From: Pseudoduganella flava
GTDB taxonomy: Bacteria; Pseudomonadota; Gammaproteobacteria; Burkholderiales; Burkholderiaceae_D
Direction: 5' to 3'
NCBI RefSeq assembly: GCF_007830495.1
Contig: NZ_VLKW01000002.1
Coordinates: forward strand, 332,270-396,269
Length of the DNA: 64,000 bases
In this document: positions 40,263 through 49,974 of the stretch, piece after piece
How positions within the stretch are numbered: the stretch's first letter is position 1
Layout: every line of letters starts with the position of its first letter
Notes under the pieces: generated by a model
What the model saw: only the letters and a program-made list of their open reading frames with translations
Databases searched by the model: none
What the model was told of the DNA's origin: nothing
Translations under genes and position numbers: made by a program

Positions 40263-42119
40263 TCATTCGCTAAGAGTGGTGTGGTCAAGCAGTTGCTGTA
40301 ATTGCTGGGCGGGCAGCGGGGCGCAGAACAGCGCGCCCTGATAGTCGTCGCAGCCCAGGGTCTTCAGGACCGCCAGCTGGTGGGCGCTGTCCACGCCCGT
40401 CGCCGTTACGCGCATCGCCAGCGCGCGGCCCAGGTGGACGATGGCGGCCACCAGGTCGGTGCCGCCGGCATCGTCGCCGATATTCTTGACGAAGCCGGGA
40501 TCGATCTTCAGGATGTCGAGGCCGAGCCGCTTGCACGCGGCCAGGCTGCTGCCGGCGTGGCCGAAATCGTCCAGCGCCAGCAGCACGCCACCGCCCTGCA
40601 GCTGGCGCAGCAACGGCTCGACGGTGCTGCGATGCGCCGTCAGCATGCCTTCGCCCAGTTCCAGCACGATCGCATCGGCCGGCAGCCGGTGGCGCTTCAC
40701 TTCGGCCAGCAGGCGCGCCGGCAGGTCGGGCCCCAGCACGGGCGCGGTGAGGTTCAGCGCCACGCCGGCCCGCGCCAGCGGCGAATCGCCGCCGCGCCAC
40801 GCGGCCGCCTGCGCACAGACGCTGGCCATCACCCAGGAGTCCAGCCGTTCCAGCAGGCCGCGGTCGTGCACGGCCGGCACGAAGTCGGCCGCGCCGATGC
40901 GGCCCAGGCGCGGGTGCTGCCACACGACCTGCGCCTCGACGCCGTGCACGTGGCCCGTGGCCAGCTCCACCTGCGGCTGGTACAGCAGCGCCAGCTCATT
41001 GCCGGCCAGCGCATGGCGCAACTCGGCGGTCCATTGCTCGCGTTCCTGCTCGCGCCGGTTCATCTCCTCATGGAAGAAGCGGATATTGCCGCCCTGGGGG
41101 CCGTCGCGCTCGCGCTCTTCCTTGGCGCGGTACATCGCCAGGTCGGCGCTTTTCATCAGCGCCCGGGCATTGGCGCCGTCGTGCGGGTACACGGCGATGC
41201 CGATGCTGGTCGACGTGTGCACGCGGTGCGCCTGGATCGTGAACGGCCGGGCATGGGCGGTGGCGATCTTGCGGGCGACGCGTGCCGCGTTCTCGGCCGG
41301 CGCCTTGCCTTCGATGAGGACGACGAATTCGTCGCCGCCGAGGCGCGCCACGACGTCCGACGCGCGCACGGCCGCGGACAGGCGCGCCGCGACCTGGCGC
41401 AGCAGCTCGTCGCCGACATCGTGGCCGAAGCCGTCGTTGACCTGCTTGAAGTCGTCCAGGTCGAGGAACAGCAGCGCGAATTCGCTGCGGCGCCGGTCGC
41501 ACGAGGCAACCGCGTGTTCCAGGTGCTGGATCAGCGAGCGGCGGTTGACGAGGCCAGTCAGCGCATCCTTCGTCGACAGCTCGTGGGCGCGTTGCTCGGC
41601 CTGTTTGCGTTCGGCCACTTCCAGCTCCAGCTCGCGGTGCGCGCTTTCCAGGTCGCGCAGGCGCTCGGCGCGCAGCTCCTGGTTCATCCGCCGCATCTCG
41701 TCGGCCTGGGTCTGCATTTGCAGCTGACGCCGGGCCAGCTCGACGAACACCCGCACCTTGGCCCGCACGATCTGCGGCACCAGCGGCGTGGCCAGGTAGT
41801 CGGCCGCACCCTGCTCATAGGCGCGCAGGCGGTGCAGCTCGTCGCCATGGGCATCCGTGATGAAGACGATCGGCACGGCGGCGCTGCGGGGATGGGAGTG
41901 GATCGCGGTGGCGGTATCGAAGCCGTCCATCTCGGCCATGTGCACGTCCAGCAGGATCAGCGCGAAATCGTGGCGCAGCACCTCGCGCAATGCCTCGTCG
42001 CCGGAATGCGCCTTGACGAGCTCGAATCCGAGCCGGTCGGCGTCGCCGGCCAGCAGGCTCTCCAGCGCCAGCAGGCTCGCCGGATCGTCGTTCACCAGGA
42101 GGACTTTCGGAGTGTGCAC
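40263..42119 (-). CDS. Receiver-GGDEF-EAL protein (cyclase likely active, EAL degenerate)
   Basis: This 618-residue cyclic-di-GMP signalling protein has a GTG start. The receiver (about 1-125) has phospho-Asp in [14 protein letters not shown] coiled coil leads to the cyclase domain with [14 protein letters not shown], that is an intact GGDEF and an RxxD inhibitory site five residues before it. In the EAL domain the motif reads EAQ, and the catalytic Glu of the usual AEGVE stretch is replaced in ATGVDS, although DDFG and the Gln in DDYQGALF remain. It is the first gene of the operon with the poly-HAMP kinase, 15 bp upstream of it. The kinase may phosphorylate its receiver. Confidence 0.9.
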   Translation of the reverse strand: MHTPKVLLVNDDPASLLALESLLAGDADRLGFELVKAHSGDEALREVLRHDFALILLDVHMAEMDGFDTATAIHSHPRSAAVPIVFITDAHGDELHRLRAYEQGAADYLATPLVPQIVRAKVRVFVELARRQLQMQTQADEMRRMNQELRAERLRDLESAHRELELEVAERKQAEQRAHELSTKDALTGLVNRRSLIQHLEHAVASCDRRRSEFALLFLDLDDFKQVNDGFGHDVGDELLRQVAARLSAAVRASDVVARLGGDEFVVLIEGKAPAENAARVARKIATAHARPFTIQAHRVHTSTSIGIAVYPHDGANARALMKSADLAMYRAKEERERDGPQGGNIRFFHEEMNRREQEREQWTAELRHALAGNELALLYQPQVELATGHVHGVEAQVVWQHPRLGRIGAADFVPAVHDRGLLERLDSWVMASVCAQAAAWRGGDSPLARAGVALNLTAPVLGPDLPARLLAEVKRHRLPADAIVLELGEGMLTAHRSTVEPLLRQLQGGGVLLALDDFGHAGSSLAACKRLGLDILKIDPGFVKNIGDDAGGTDLVAAIVHLGRALAMRVTATGVDSAHQLAVLKTLGCDDYQGALFCAPLPAQQLQQLLDHTTLSE

Positions 42120-42322
42120 GAGGACTTCGCCCAGTTTCGTTGTAGTTCTTATGTTTTGTTGCCGTAAAAGATACGCCTGTGCGAGCGTGAGTCAAGCAAA
42201 ATCACCGGTTGCCCGAGAGGGAATATAGCAAAGATGCAATAACATTTGGAAACAATTCTTCAGCTTACCGCAGAGTGAATTTCCGCTGCGCACAATTGAA
42301 AGCCGACTGGCAATAAGTGCGA

Positions 42323-44332
42323 CTACGCGGACACAAGCCGCCGCAGCCAGTCGAGCAACAGCGCGGGCATCAGCTCGGTGCGGGGCAACAGGCCATACTG
42401 GCCGGCGCCGAAGATGCGCGGCAGGTAGGCGGGCCCCGCATGGTCGACCGTCAGGCAGAACGGCCGGATACCCTGCAGGCGGGCTTCGATGACGGCCTGG
42501 CGCATGTCCTCGATGCCGTACGGGCCGTCGTAGCCGTCCTGGTCGTTCGGTTTGCCGTCGGACAGCAACAGCAGCAGCCGGTGCGCGGCCGGCACCGCCA
42601 TCAGGCCCGTCGCGGCGTGGCGCAGCGCGGCGCCGGCGCGCGTGTAGCGGTCCGGTTCCAGGCCGGCGATGCGCAGCCGTGCCGCCGCATCGAATGGCGC
42701 AGCGAACGTCTTCACGTCGGCCACCGTGACGCCATGCGGACCGGCGCCGGAAAATGCCCGCACGCTGAACCGTTCGCCCAGCGTGTCGAGCGCGGTACAG
42801 ACGAGCAGCAGCGCTTCCCGTTCGACGTCGATCACGCGGCTGTGCGGCGCCACCCAGCCGTCGGTGGAGCCGCTGACGTCGACCAGCAGGGTCACCGCGA
42901 GGTCGCGCCGGGTGTGCCGTTCGGCGGCATACAGCCGCTGCGACAGCGGCAGCCCGGCCTGCACGTCGGCCTGCGCGTCGAGCCAGGCCTGCAGGTCGAC
43001 GTCGTCGCCGTCCAGCTGGGCATGGAGCCGCTGGCGCCGGGCGCGCAGCAGTTCGAAGCGGCGCCGCACGTCGCCCAGCAGGCCCGCGCGGCGCGCCAGC
43101 GTGTGCTCGACCCAGGCCGGATCGCCCGGCGGCGCGGGGCGCACGTGCACCGTCGTGCCGGGATCGAGGTAGGCGGCGCGGCGCCAGTCCCATTCGGGAT
43201 AGCGGAACGTTCCGGTGCCAGCTGCCGCTGCCGGGCTGACGCGTGCGTGGCCGGCGGGCGGATCGTCGGCCGTCAGCACTTCCTGCGGCGTGCCGGGCGT
43301 CGCGACGAGCCGGGCCTCGTCCAGCTCGGACAGCGCATCGGCAAGCTCCTCCGCCGCGGCGCCTTCCTCCCGGTCGAGCGGGCGCTGCAGGCCCAGCGGG
43401 TCTTCCGCCTTCTGCTGCGGCTCGGCCGTCTGGACCATCGATGGACCCATCGGTGCGTCGTCGTCTTCGTTCTCGCCCGGTTGGCGCACGCGGGGCTGGC
43501 GGGGCAGGCGGGCGCTGCGCGTCGGGACGTCGTCGCCGGCGCCGGCGTCGGCGTCCTGCCGCGGTGCCGACGCACACGGCCCCGGTGGACGCAGCTCGCC
43601 GCACCACCAGTCCGGCGTCAGCAAGCGTCCGCGGAAGGTGCGGCTCCCGGGTGGCAGTTGTGCCGCCAGCTCCTTTGCCCGCTGCAGCGAACGGGCGGGT
43701 GTCGCCGGGTCCGCGTCGCCCGCCGGCGCGGCCAGCAGCGCGCGCAGCAGCGCTTCGATGGGCTGCAGCTCCGGCCGCAACGCGGGCAGCGGTGGCCGCC
43801 GGCTCAGCGTTGCCGCGCGCAGTGCATCCAGCTCCGGCGCGAGTCCCGGCAGCAGGCGCGCCAGCGCGGCATCCGCCGCATCCGCCTCGCACAGCAGGTA
43901 CAGCGTACGCACGGCCGCATCGGCTTCGTGCGGCATGCCGGCCGCGCTGCCGCGGACCGCGCGCATCGCCTGTTGAAGCAGCAGCACGCGGTAGCGCCCC
44001 ATGCTGGCCTGTTCCGGTTCGTCGAGGCCGAAGTCGGCGGGCAGCCAGATGTCGGCATCGTCGGTGGCGGGCAGTGCCAGCGGGGAAGCGGGCGCCTGGC
44101 CCCGGTGCACGAGGCGCGCCAGCCACGTGGGCGGCGCGGGCGGGCTACTGGCGCGCAGGCGGAAGTCGCGCCCGAACACGGCGGCGGCCAAGAGGTGCAG
44201 CCGGCGCGCCGCATCCGGCAGCCGCAGCATGCCGGCCCGGGGATGAGGAGGGCGGTGGCGCCGCCACAGCGCGTGGATGTACACGGCCGTGTGGCGGGCC
44301 GCATCGGCGATGACGTCTTCCGCTTCCGGCAT
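42323..44332 (-). CDS. norD: NorD-type VWA-domain protein
   Basis: This 669-residue protein is needed for maturation or insertion of metal centres in nitric oxide reductase in known systems. The C-terminal von Willebrand A domain has the MIDAS motif LLVDVSGSTDGWV, with later Thr and Asp in KPNDQDGYDGPYG. The middle is acidic and low in complexity. It starts 1 bp after the norQ stop, the usual NorQ-NorD partnership of a MoxR-type ATPase with a VWA protein. Confidence 0.88.
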   Translation of the reverse strand: MPEAEDVIADAARHTAVYIHALWRRHRPPHPRAGMLRLPDAARRLHLLAAAVFGRDFRLRASSPPAPPTWLARLVHRGQAPASPLALPATDDADIWLPADFGLDEPEQASMGRYRVLLLQQAMRAVRGSAAGMPHEADAAVRTLYLLCEADAADAALARLLPGLAPELDALRAATLSRRPPLPALRPELQPIEALLRALLAAPAGDADPATPARSLQRAKELAAQLPPGSRTFRGRLLTPDWWCGELRPPGPCASAPRQDADAGAGDDVPTRSARLPRQPRVRQPGENEDDDAPMGPSMVQTAEPQQKAEDPLGLQRPLDREEGAAAEELADALSELDEARLVATPGTPQEVLTADDPPAGHARVSPAAAAGTGTFRYPEWDWRRAAYLDPGTTVHVRPAPPGDPAWVEHTLARRAGLLGDVRRRFELLRARRQRLHAQLDGDDVDLQAWLDAQADVQAGLPLSQRLYAAERHTRRDLAVTLLVDVSGSTDGWVAPHSRVIDVEREALLLVCTALDTLGERFSVRAFSGAGPHGVTVADVKTFAAPFDAAARLRIAGLEPDRYTRAGAALRHAATGLMAVPAAHRLLLLLSDGKPNDQDGYDGPYGIEDMRQAVIEARLQGIRPFCLTVDHAGPAYLPRIFGAGQYGLLPRTELMPALLLDWLRRLVSA

Positions 44333-44333
44333 G

Positions 44334-45125
44334 TCAGCCGATGCTGGCGGCGACCAGGTCGCGCATCGCGCCGGCCAGTTCCGGGTCGTCCGTCAGCGGC
44401 CCGACGATCGCGGCGTGGCACGCATCGGCCAGCGCGATGCCGCTGACAACCAGCTGCGCGGCCGCTACCAGCACGCGGGTGCTGGGCACTTCGGCCAGGC
44501 CCCGGTCGCGCAGTCCGCGCAGGCGCCGGCCCAGCGTGACCAGCGTGTGCGCGACGTCCCGCGCGACGCCGCCTTCATGCTCGACGATCTCGCACTCCCG
44601 TTCCGGCGCGGGAAAATCGAAATCGAGCGCGACGAAGCGCTGGCGCGTGCTGGGCTTCATGTCCTTCAGCATGCGCTGGTAGCCGGGGTTGTACGACACG
44701 ACGAGCTGGAAACCGGGCGGTGCGGTCACCGTTTCCCCGGTCTTCTCGATGAACAGCGCACGGCGGTGGTCCGTCAGCGCGTGCAGGATGACGACGGTGT
44801 CCTGGCGTGCCTCGACCACTTCGTCCAGGTAGCACAGCGCGCCGGCGCGCACGGCGCGGGTCAGCGGGCCGTCGTGCCATTCGGTGCCGGCGGCGCCGAT
44901 CAGGTAGCGGCCCACCAGGTCGGCCGTGCCCAGGTCGTCGTGGCAGGACACCGTGACGAGCGGGCGGCCCAGCCGCCACGCCATGTATTCGACGAAGCGG
45001 GTCTTGCCGCAACCCGTCGGGCCTTTCAGCATCACGGCGAGCCCGCGCGCGTGGCACTGTTCGAACAGCGCCACCTCGTTCCCGGTCGGCAGATAGTACG
45101 GCGCCCCGCCGCCCGCATCGGCCAT
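44334..45125 (-). CDS. norQ: NorQ/CbbQ-type AAA+ ATPase
   Basis: This 263-residue MoxR-class ATPase should remodel or activate nitric oxide reductase with NorD. Walker A is KGPTGCGKTRF, Walker B LCYLDEVVEA, sensor-like VVSYNPGYQ, and an Arg finger candidate lies in STRQRFVALDF. The ATG at 45125 (MADAGGG) starts after the norB stop; a longer in-frame start would overlap norB. Confidence 0.92.
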   Translation of the reverse strand: MADAGGGAPYYLPTGNEVALFEQCHARGLAVMLKGPTGCGKTRFVEYMAWRLGRPLVTVSCHDDLGTADLVGRYLIGAAGTEWHDGPLTRAVRAGALCYLDEVVEARQDTVVILHALTDHRRALFIEKTGETVTAPPGFQLVVSYNPGYQRMLKDMKPSTRQRFVALDFDFPAPERECEIVEHEGGVARDVAHTLVTLGRRLRGLRDRGLAEVPSTRVLVAAAQLVVSGIALADACHAAIVGPLTDDPELAGAMRDLVAASIG

Positions 45126-45129
45126 CGGC

Positions 45130-46488
45130 TCAGGCTCCCGCCGCCTGCGGCGTGGCTTGCGCGTCGTCGCGCGCACCGAAGCGCGGCGGGTAGCGGAAGA
45201 AGTCGACGATGAACAGCGCCGCGCCCAGCGCGAAGACGGAGGCCGTGGCCACCAGCATCACGAAGTGCACCTGGATCTTCAGCTGCGCATCGAGGAAGCC
45301 CAGGCCCATGATGCGTTCCAGGTAGACCTGGCCGATGCCGGCCGTGGCGAACGACAGGGTCATGCCGAACATGCCGCCCAGCTGCAGCCAGAACGACCAG
45401 TAACCGAGCGCCGTGCCTTCCTCGGGCCGGCGCGTCAACGCCGGCGCGGCGTAGCTGATCATCGCCAGCACGATCATCGCGTAGGCGCCGTAGAACGCGG
45501 CGTGGCCGTGCATCGCCGTGATCAGGGTACCGTGCGTCCACTTGTTCACGGCGGGGAAGGTGTGCGCGAGGCCCAGCAGGCCCGCGCCGAACAGCGTGTA
45601 GACGGCGCTACCGACAGTCCAGTGCAACGCCAGCTTGTTCGGGTGCGCCATGCCGGCACGGCGGATCGTCGAGTAGGCGTAGATCGCCATGCCGACCAGC
45701 GCCACCGGTTCCAGCGCCGAGAAGATGCCGCCGATCGGCAGCCAGTACGACGGCACGCCGACCCAGTAGTAGTGGTGCGCGGTGCCGAGGATGCCGGCGA
45801 TGAACACGAGGCCGACGATCACGTACAGCCATTTCTCCATCACTTCGCGGTCCGCGCCGGACAACCGGATCAGCAGGTAGGCGAGGAAGCCGCCCTGGAT
45901 CATCTCCCACACGCCTTCGACCCACAGGTGGATCGTCCACCAGCGGTAGAAGATCGATACCGTGTAGTTCTCGAAGTGCAGCAGCGCCGGCAGGTACAGC
46001 ACGGCGGCCAGGCCCAGCCCGCCGATCAGCACGCCCTCGGGTGTCGTCAGCCGGCCCGCCTTCCGGATCGTCATGAACACGTTGTACAGGAACAGCAGCA
46101 TCACGAACACGATGACGAGTTTATGGGGCAGCGGCTGTTCCAGCAGCTTGTTGCCGGTACCCCAGCGGAACAGGTAGCCGATCACCGCCGTCACGCCCAT
46201 CAGCACCCACAGCACCAGCTGCCAGTACGCCAGCCTGGTGCTGTACAACTCGGTGCGCGATTCGTCAGGCACCATCCAGTACGTGGCGCCCATGAAGCCG
46301 CACAGCACCCAGACGATCAGCACGTTCGTGTGGATCACCTTCGTGACGTCGAACGGCAGGATGTACAGCAGCGGGTCAGGCCCCAGGTATTTGGCGGCCG
46401 ACAGCAGGCCGAACACGAGCTGCAGCCCGAACAGGGCCACCGCGACGGCGAAGTACCAGTAAGCGACCGACTGCGACTTGTATTTCAT
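45130..46488 (-). CDS. norB: Nitric oxide reductase catalytic subunit
   Basis: This cytochrome c-dependent NO reductase subunit reduces NO to N2O at a haem b3-FeB centre. The 452-residue protein has 12 membrane helices. Conserved His ligands are in KVIHTNVLIVWVL, TAHHYYWVGVP and TAMHGHAAFYG, and Glu residues in HLWVEGVWEMIQGG. The lack of a long N-terminal quinol-oxidase extension marks it as cNOR. GGAGAGCGAG precedes the ATG. Confidence 0.95.
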   Translation of the reverse strand: MKYKSQSVAYWYFAVAVALFGLQLVFGLLSAAKYLGPDPLLYILPFDVTKVIHTNVLIVWVLCGFMGATYWMVPDESRTELYSTRLAYWQLVLWVLMGVTAVIGYLFRWGTGNKLLEQPLPHKLVIVFVMLLFLYNVFMTIRKAGRLTTPEGVLIGGLGLAAVLYLPALLHFENYTVSIFYRWWTIHLWVEGVWEMIQGGFLAYLLIRLSGADREVMEKWLYVIVGLVFIAGILGTAHHYYWVGVPSYWLPIGGIFSALEPVALVGMAIYAYSTIRRAGMAHPNKLALHWTVGSAVYTLFGAGLLGLAHTFPAVNKWTHGTLITAMHGHAAFYGAYAMIVLAMISYAAPALTRRPEEGTALGYWSFWLQLGGMFGMTLSFATAGIGQVYLERIMGLGFLDAQLKIQVHFVMLVATASVFALGAALFIVDFFRYPPRFGARDDAQATPQAAGA

Positions 46489-46505
46489 CTCGCTCTCCCT
46501 TTGGA

Positions 46506-47351
46506 CTACTTCAGCGACGACAGGTAAGCCACCAGCTGGTCGACCTGCTGCGGCGTCAGGTCCTTGCCATAGGTGGCGGGCATGAACGAGACGCCGTTCG
46601 CGGAATACATCGCACCCGGCACCACGTGGGCGCTGGGCTGCGTGATCGACTCGCGCAGGTAGCCGGCTACGTCGGTGGCCTTGCCGTCGTAGCCGGAGGC
46701 CAGCAGTTGCGTGGCGCGCGCGCCGACGCCGGCCAGGCTGGGCCCCGCCATGTTGACGCCGGGCGCGATCGAGTGGCATGCCGCACACGCCGGCTGCACG
46801 CTGCGGAACAGCCGCTCGCCCAGCGCGGCCGGGTCGTCCGCGCCGCTGACGGGGCGCGCCGCCGGCGGCGCCCCCGTCCCCGCGGCCTGCGCGACGGCGA
46901 CGTCGGTGCCGGGGAACGTCGAGCCGGTCACGAGGATCGGCCGCGGCGGCCAGCCCTGGTTGTCGACGTTCGACACCCAGTCGAGGAAGGCGATCAGGTC
47001 GGCGATGTCGCGCTCGCCGAGGTTTTGCTTCGGCATCAGCCGGCGGTGCCGCGACTCGTCGTAGAACTTCGACGGATCGCGCATGTAGGCTGTCAGGTAG
47101 GGCGTGCCGCGCAGCTTCGTGATCTTCGTGAGATCGGGCGCGTAATAGGCGCCTTCGCCGAACACGGTATGGCAGTTGATGCAGTTGTTCGCGTGCCATA
47201 CGTTCATGCCGCGCGTGACGGCCGGCGTGATGGCGCCGGCGTTCGTCAGCTTGTCGAACTGGCGGTGGCTGTCCACCGTCAGCGCGAGAAAGGCGAGGGC
47301 GGAGACGGCGGTGGCGCCGATCGCGAACAGGCGGGCCTGGCGTTTGTTCAT
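46506..47351 (-). CDS. norC: Nitric oxide reductase cytochrome c subunit, di-haem form
   Basis: This membrane-anchored c-type cytochrome passes electrons to NorB. The 281-residue protein has an N-terminal anchor (LFAIGATAVSALAFLALTV) and a NorC domain with NNCINCHTVFGEGAYYAPDL. A Pro/Ala linker follows, then a second cytochrome c domain with CAACHSIAPGVNMAGPSLAG and a distal Met in VSFMPATYG. Ordinary NorC is about 150 residues with one haem, so this is a NorC-cytochrome c fusion. The ATG at 47351 (MNKRQARLF) is chosen over an upstream start. Confidence 0.93.
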   Translation of the reverse strand: MNKRQARLFAIGATAVSALAFLALTVDSHRQFDKLTNAGAITPAVTRGMNVWHANNCINCHTVFGEGAYYAPDLTKITKLRGTPYLTAYMRDPSKFYDESRHRRLMPKQNLGERDIADLIAFLDWVSNVDNQGWPPRPILVTGSTFPGTDVAVAQAAGTGAPPAARPVSGADDPAALGERLFRSVQPACAACHSIAPGVNMAGPSLAGVGARATQLLASGYDGKATDVAGYLRESITQPSAHVVPGAMYSANGVSFMPATYGKDLTPQQVDQLVAYLSSLK

Positions 47352-47361
47352 GGCCGCTCCG

Positions 47362-47481
47362 TCAGACGTTAATCGCGGGCCAGTACCGCACCGCCGTGAC
47401 GGCGACATAGCCGGCCGTGACGGCCAGCAGTGCCAGCACCAGATAGGCAAACCCCTTCAACGCAGCAGTCCATCGTTCCAT
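47362..47481 (-). CDS. 39-residue membrane protein at the head of the nor operon
   Basis: This small ORF encodes MERWTAALKGF, then one hydrophobic helix (AYLVLALLAVTAGYVAVTAV) and a short tail ending in WPAINV. AAAGGGGGG lies just before the ATG, a strong ribosome-binding site. It ends 10 bp before norC. Its role is unknown; a single-helix accessory subunit of the NO reductase is an inference from position. Confidence 0.68.
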   Translation of the reverse strand: MERWTAALKGFAYLVLALLAVTAGYVAVTAVRYWPAINV

Positions 47482-47649
47482 AGACCCCCCTTTCGGCACC
47501 CGTTCCCGGTATTGTCGAAAATGCTAGCACTGCAGGCAAGGGCGTGCGCGCCCGATTACCGTGCGCTGTGGCGAACTAATGCTATGTGCGTATGGCTTTC
47601 AATCGTGCGTAGTCCATGCGAACTAGGAGTTGGCGCACGAGGTGCGCGC

Positions 47650-49788
47650 TCAACGCAGCTGGGCCGCCAGGAACGTATAGGTCAGCGCCCACATGCGCGC
47701 CTGCTGGTCGTTGTTCGCCGCGCCCGCGTGGCCGCCCTCCGTGTTTTCCCAGTACAGCACGGCGTGGCCTTGCTCCTGCATTTTCGCCACCATCTTGCGC
47801 GCATGGCCGGGGTGGACGCGGTCGTCGCGTGTCGACGTCGTGAACAGCACGCGCGGATAGTGCTTGTCCTTGAACACGTTGTGGTACGGCGAATAGTTGG
47901 CGATGTATTCCCACTGGCGCGGGTCGTCCGGGTCGCCGTACTCGCCCATCCACGATGCGCCGGCCAGCAGCTTGTGGTAGCGGCGCATGTCCAGCAGCGG
48001 CACCTGGCAGACGACGGCGTTGAACAGGTCGGGCCGCTGCGTCAGCGCGGCGCCCACCAGCAGGCCGCCATTGCTGCCGCCCATGATGCCCAGGTGGCGC
48101 GGGCTGGTGATGCGGCGCTTGATCAGGTCCTGCGCGACGGCGATGAAGTCGTCGAACGCGCGCTGGCGGTGTTCCTTCAGCGCGGCCTGGTGCCAGCGCG
48201 GGCCGAACTCGCCGCCGCCGCGGATGTTCGCCAGCACGTGGATGCCACCCTGCTCGAGCCACGCCGCGCCCGTGACGGCGCTGTAGTAGGGCTTCAGCGA
48301 TACCTCGAAACCGCCGTAGCCGTACAACACGGTGGGATTGCTGCCGTCCAGCTTCGCATGCGTTGGGGCGACAACGAAGTAGGGCACCAGCGTGCCGTCC
48401 TTCGACGGCGCATGGAATTGCTGCACGGTGCAGCGCGACGCATCGAAGTACGCCGGCAGCGCCTTCAACGCCGTGCGCGCGTCGCTGCCCGCGTGGGCCA
48501 GGTGGACGGTGGTGGGCGTGAGGAAGTCCGTCACTGTCAGGAAGTACTCGTCGGACGCATAGGCGTCCAGCGGCGCCACGTCCAGCGTGGCAAATGCCGA
48601 GCCGCTGGGGGCCACGTCGCGCCGCTGCCAGGCGCCGTTCTCGTGGCGCAGTTCGACGAGGCGGTTCTTCACGTTGTCCAGCACGTTCAGCAGCAGGCAT
48701 GACTGGGTCTGCGCGACGCCATCCAGCGACGTCGCCGGCGCCGGCTCGAACAGCAGCGCGAAGTCGCGCGCCCCATCCAGGTGCCGGTGCAGGTCCTGCG
48801 CCAGCAAGGCGCCTTGCGGCCACGTGCGGCCCGCCACCGTCCACGGCGAGCGCAGCTCGATGATCAGCTGGTCGCGCACCGTGTAGGCGTTGGCGTCGTC
48901 CGGCTTGTCGATGCGGGTCAGGCGGTCGCCGTCGCGCAGGAACAGCTCGGTGCTGTAGAAACCGATCTGGCGCGTGATGAACTGGTGGCTGTGGCCGGGG
49001 GTGAAGTCGCGGTACGCGCCGACGCCGAGATCGTCCGGCCGCGCCTCGAACAGCGTGCGCGCGGCGGCCAGCGGCGTGCCGCGCCGCCACTCCTTGACGA
49101 TGCGGGCATAGCCGGACGTCGTCATCGAACCGGGGCCGAAGTCGGTGGCGACGAACACCGTGTCCGCATCGATCCACGCGACGTCGCTCTTTGCTTCGGG
49201 CAGGTGGAAGCCGTCCGCGACGAAGCGGCGCGCCGGCATGTCGAACTCGCGCACGACGACGGCATCGCCGCCGCCGCGCGACAGCGACACGAGGAAGCGT
49301 TCGCCGGCCGGATACAGCGACGACACGCCATGCCACACCCAGTTCTCGTGCTCGTCGGCGGCCAGCCGGTCCAGGTCCAGCACCGTTTCCCATTGCGGTT
49401 CCGGCAGCCGGTACTGCTCCGGCGTCGTGCGGCGCCAGATGCCCCGCACGTGCGTTGCATCGCGCCAGAAGTTGTACAGCCACGCGCCGTGCTTGCGGAC
49501 GAACGGGATGCGCTCCTGCGAGTTCAGGATGGTCTTCAGGCGCTCGGCCAGCGGCGCGTATGCGGGCAGCGCCTCCAGCTCGCCCAGCGCGGCGTCGTTC
49601 TGCTGCCGCACCCATGCCAGCTGCCGGTCGCCGGCAACGTCTTCCAGCCACTGATACGGATCGGCGGGCTCGGGCGCGGGCGGCAGACCGGCCGCGGCGC
49701 CGGCCGCCATCCCGGTCGATTCGGGCGAGGTCGTATCGGGCGAGGTCGTATCGGGCGCGGGGCCGGCGGGCTTCGGGTAGGAACGCAT
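47650..49788 (-). CDS. Prolyl oligopeptidase family serine peptidase (S9A)
   Basis: This 712-residue cytoplasmic peptidase should cleave short peptides after proline or a basic residue. The N-terminal DPYQWLEDVAGDRQLAWVR is followed by a beta-propeller (about 75-420) and the catalytic alpha/beta domain. Ser is in GIMGGSNGGLLVGAA, Asp in TRDDRVHPGHARK and His in EGGHAGAANND. No signal peptide is seen. The first 40 residues are low in complexity and contain a duplicated TTSPD unit encoded by a 15-bp direct repeat. Confidence 0.92.
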   Translation of the reverse strand: MRSYPKPAGPAPDTTSPDTTSPESTGMAAGAAAGLPPAPEPADPYQWLEDVAGDRQLAWVRQQNDAALGELEALPAYAPLAERLKTILNSQERIPFVRKHGAWLYNFWRDATHVRGIWRRTTPEQYRLPEPQWETVLDLDRLAADEHENWVWHGVSSLYPAGERFLVSLSRGGGDAVVVREFDMPARRFVADGFHLPEAKSDVAWIDADTVFVATDFGPGSMTTSGYARIVKEWRRGTPLAAARTLFEARPDDLGVGAYRDFTPGHSHQFITRQIGFYSTELFLRDGDRLTRIDKPDDANAYTVRDQLIIELRSPWTVAGRTWPQGALLAQDLHRHLDGARDFALLFEPAPATSLDGVAQTQSCLLLNVLDNVKNRLVELRHENGAWQRRDVAPSGSAFATLDVAPLDAYASDEYFLTVTDFLTPTTVHLAHAGSDARTALKALPAYFDASRCTVQQFHAPSKDGTLVPYFVVAPTHAKLDGSNPTVLYGYGGFEVSLKPYYSAVTGAAWLEQGGIHVLANIRGGGEFGPRWHQAALKEHRQRAFDDFIAVAQDLIKRRITSPRHLGIMGGSNGGLLVGAALTQRPDLFNAVVCQVPLLDMRRYHKLLAGASWMGEYGDPDDPRQWEYIANYSPYHNVFKDKHYPRVLFTTSTRDDRVHPGHARKMVAKMQEQGHAVLYWENTEGGHAGAANNDQQARMWALTYTFLAAQLR

Positions 49789-49974
49789 CGTGTCTTTCGT
49801 CGGTGGCGGGATGGCGTACTCTACACCAAGGCCAACGGCGGCGTGCGCCGCCTGTTTCGTGCGCCACGGCGCGTGCGCGCGGCACGTTTAACCGGGCTCG
49901 GAGCCGTGCGGCGCCATTCGTGTTGCATGGACGGCTCAGCAGCGGTCACAATAGCGCAGTCAACGGGAGGAAGC

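Noticed and set aside
47530..47580. Sigma-54 promoter before the nor operon
   Set aside because: A CACG...TTGC-like match on the minus strand has the wrong spacing by one base, and no NorR site was seen.
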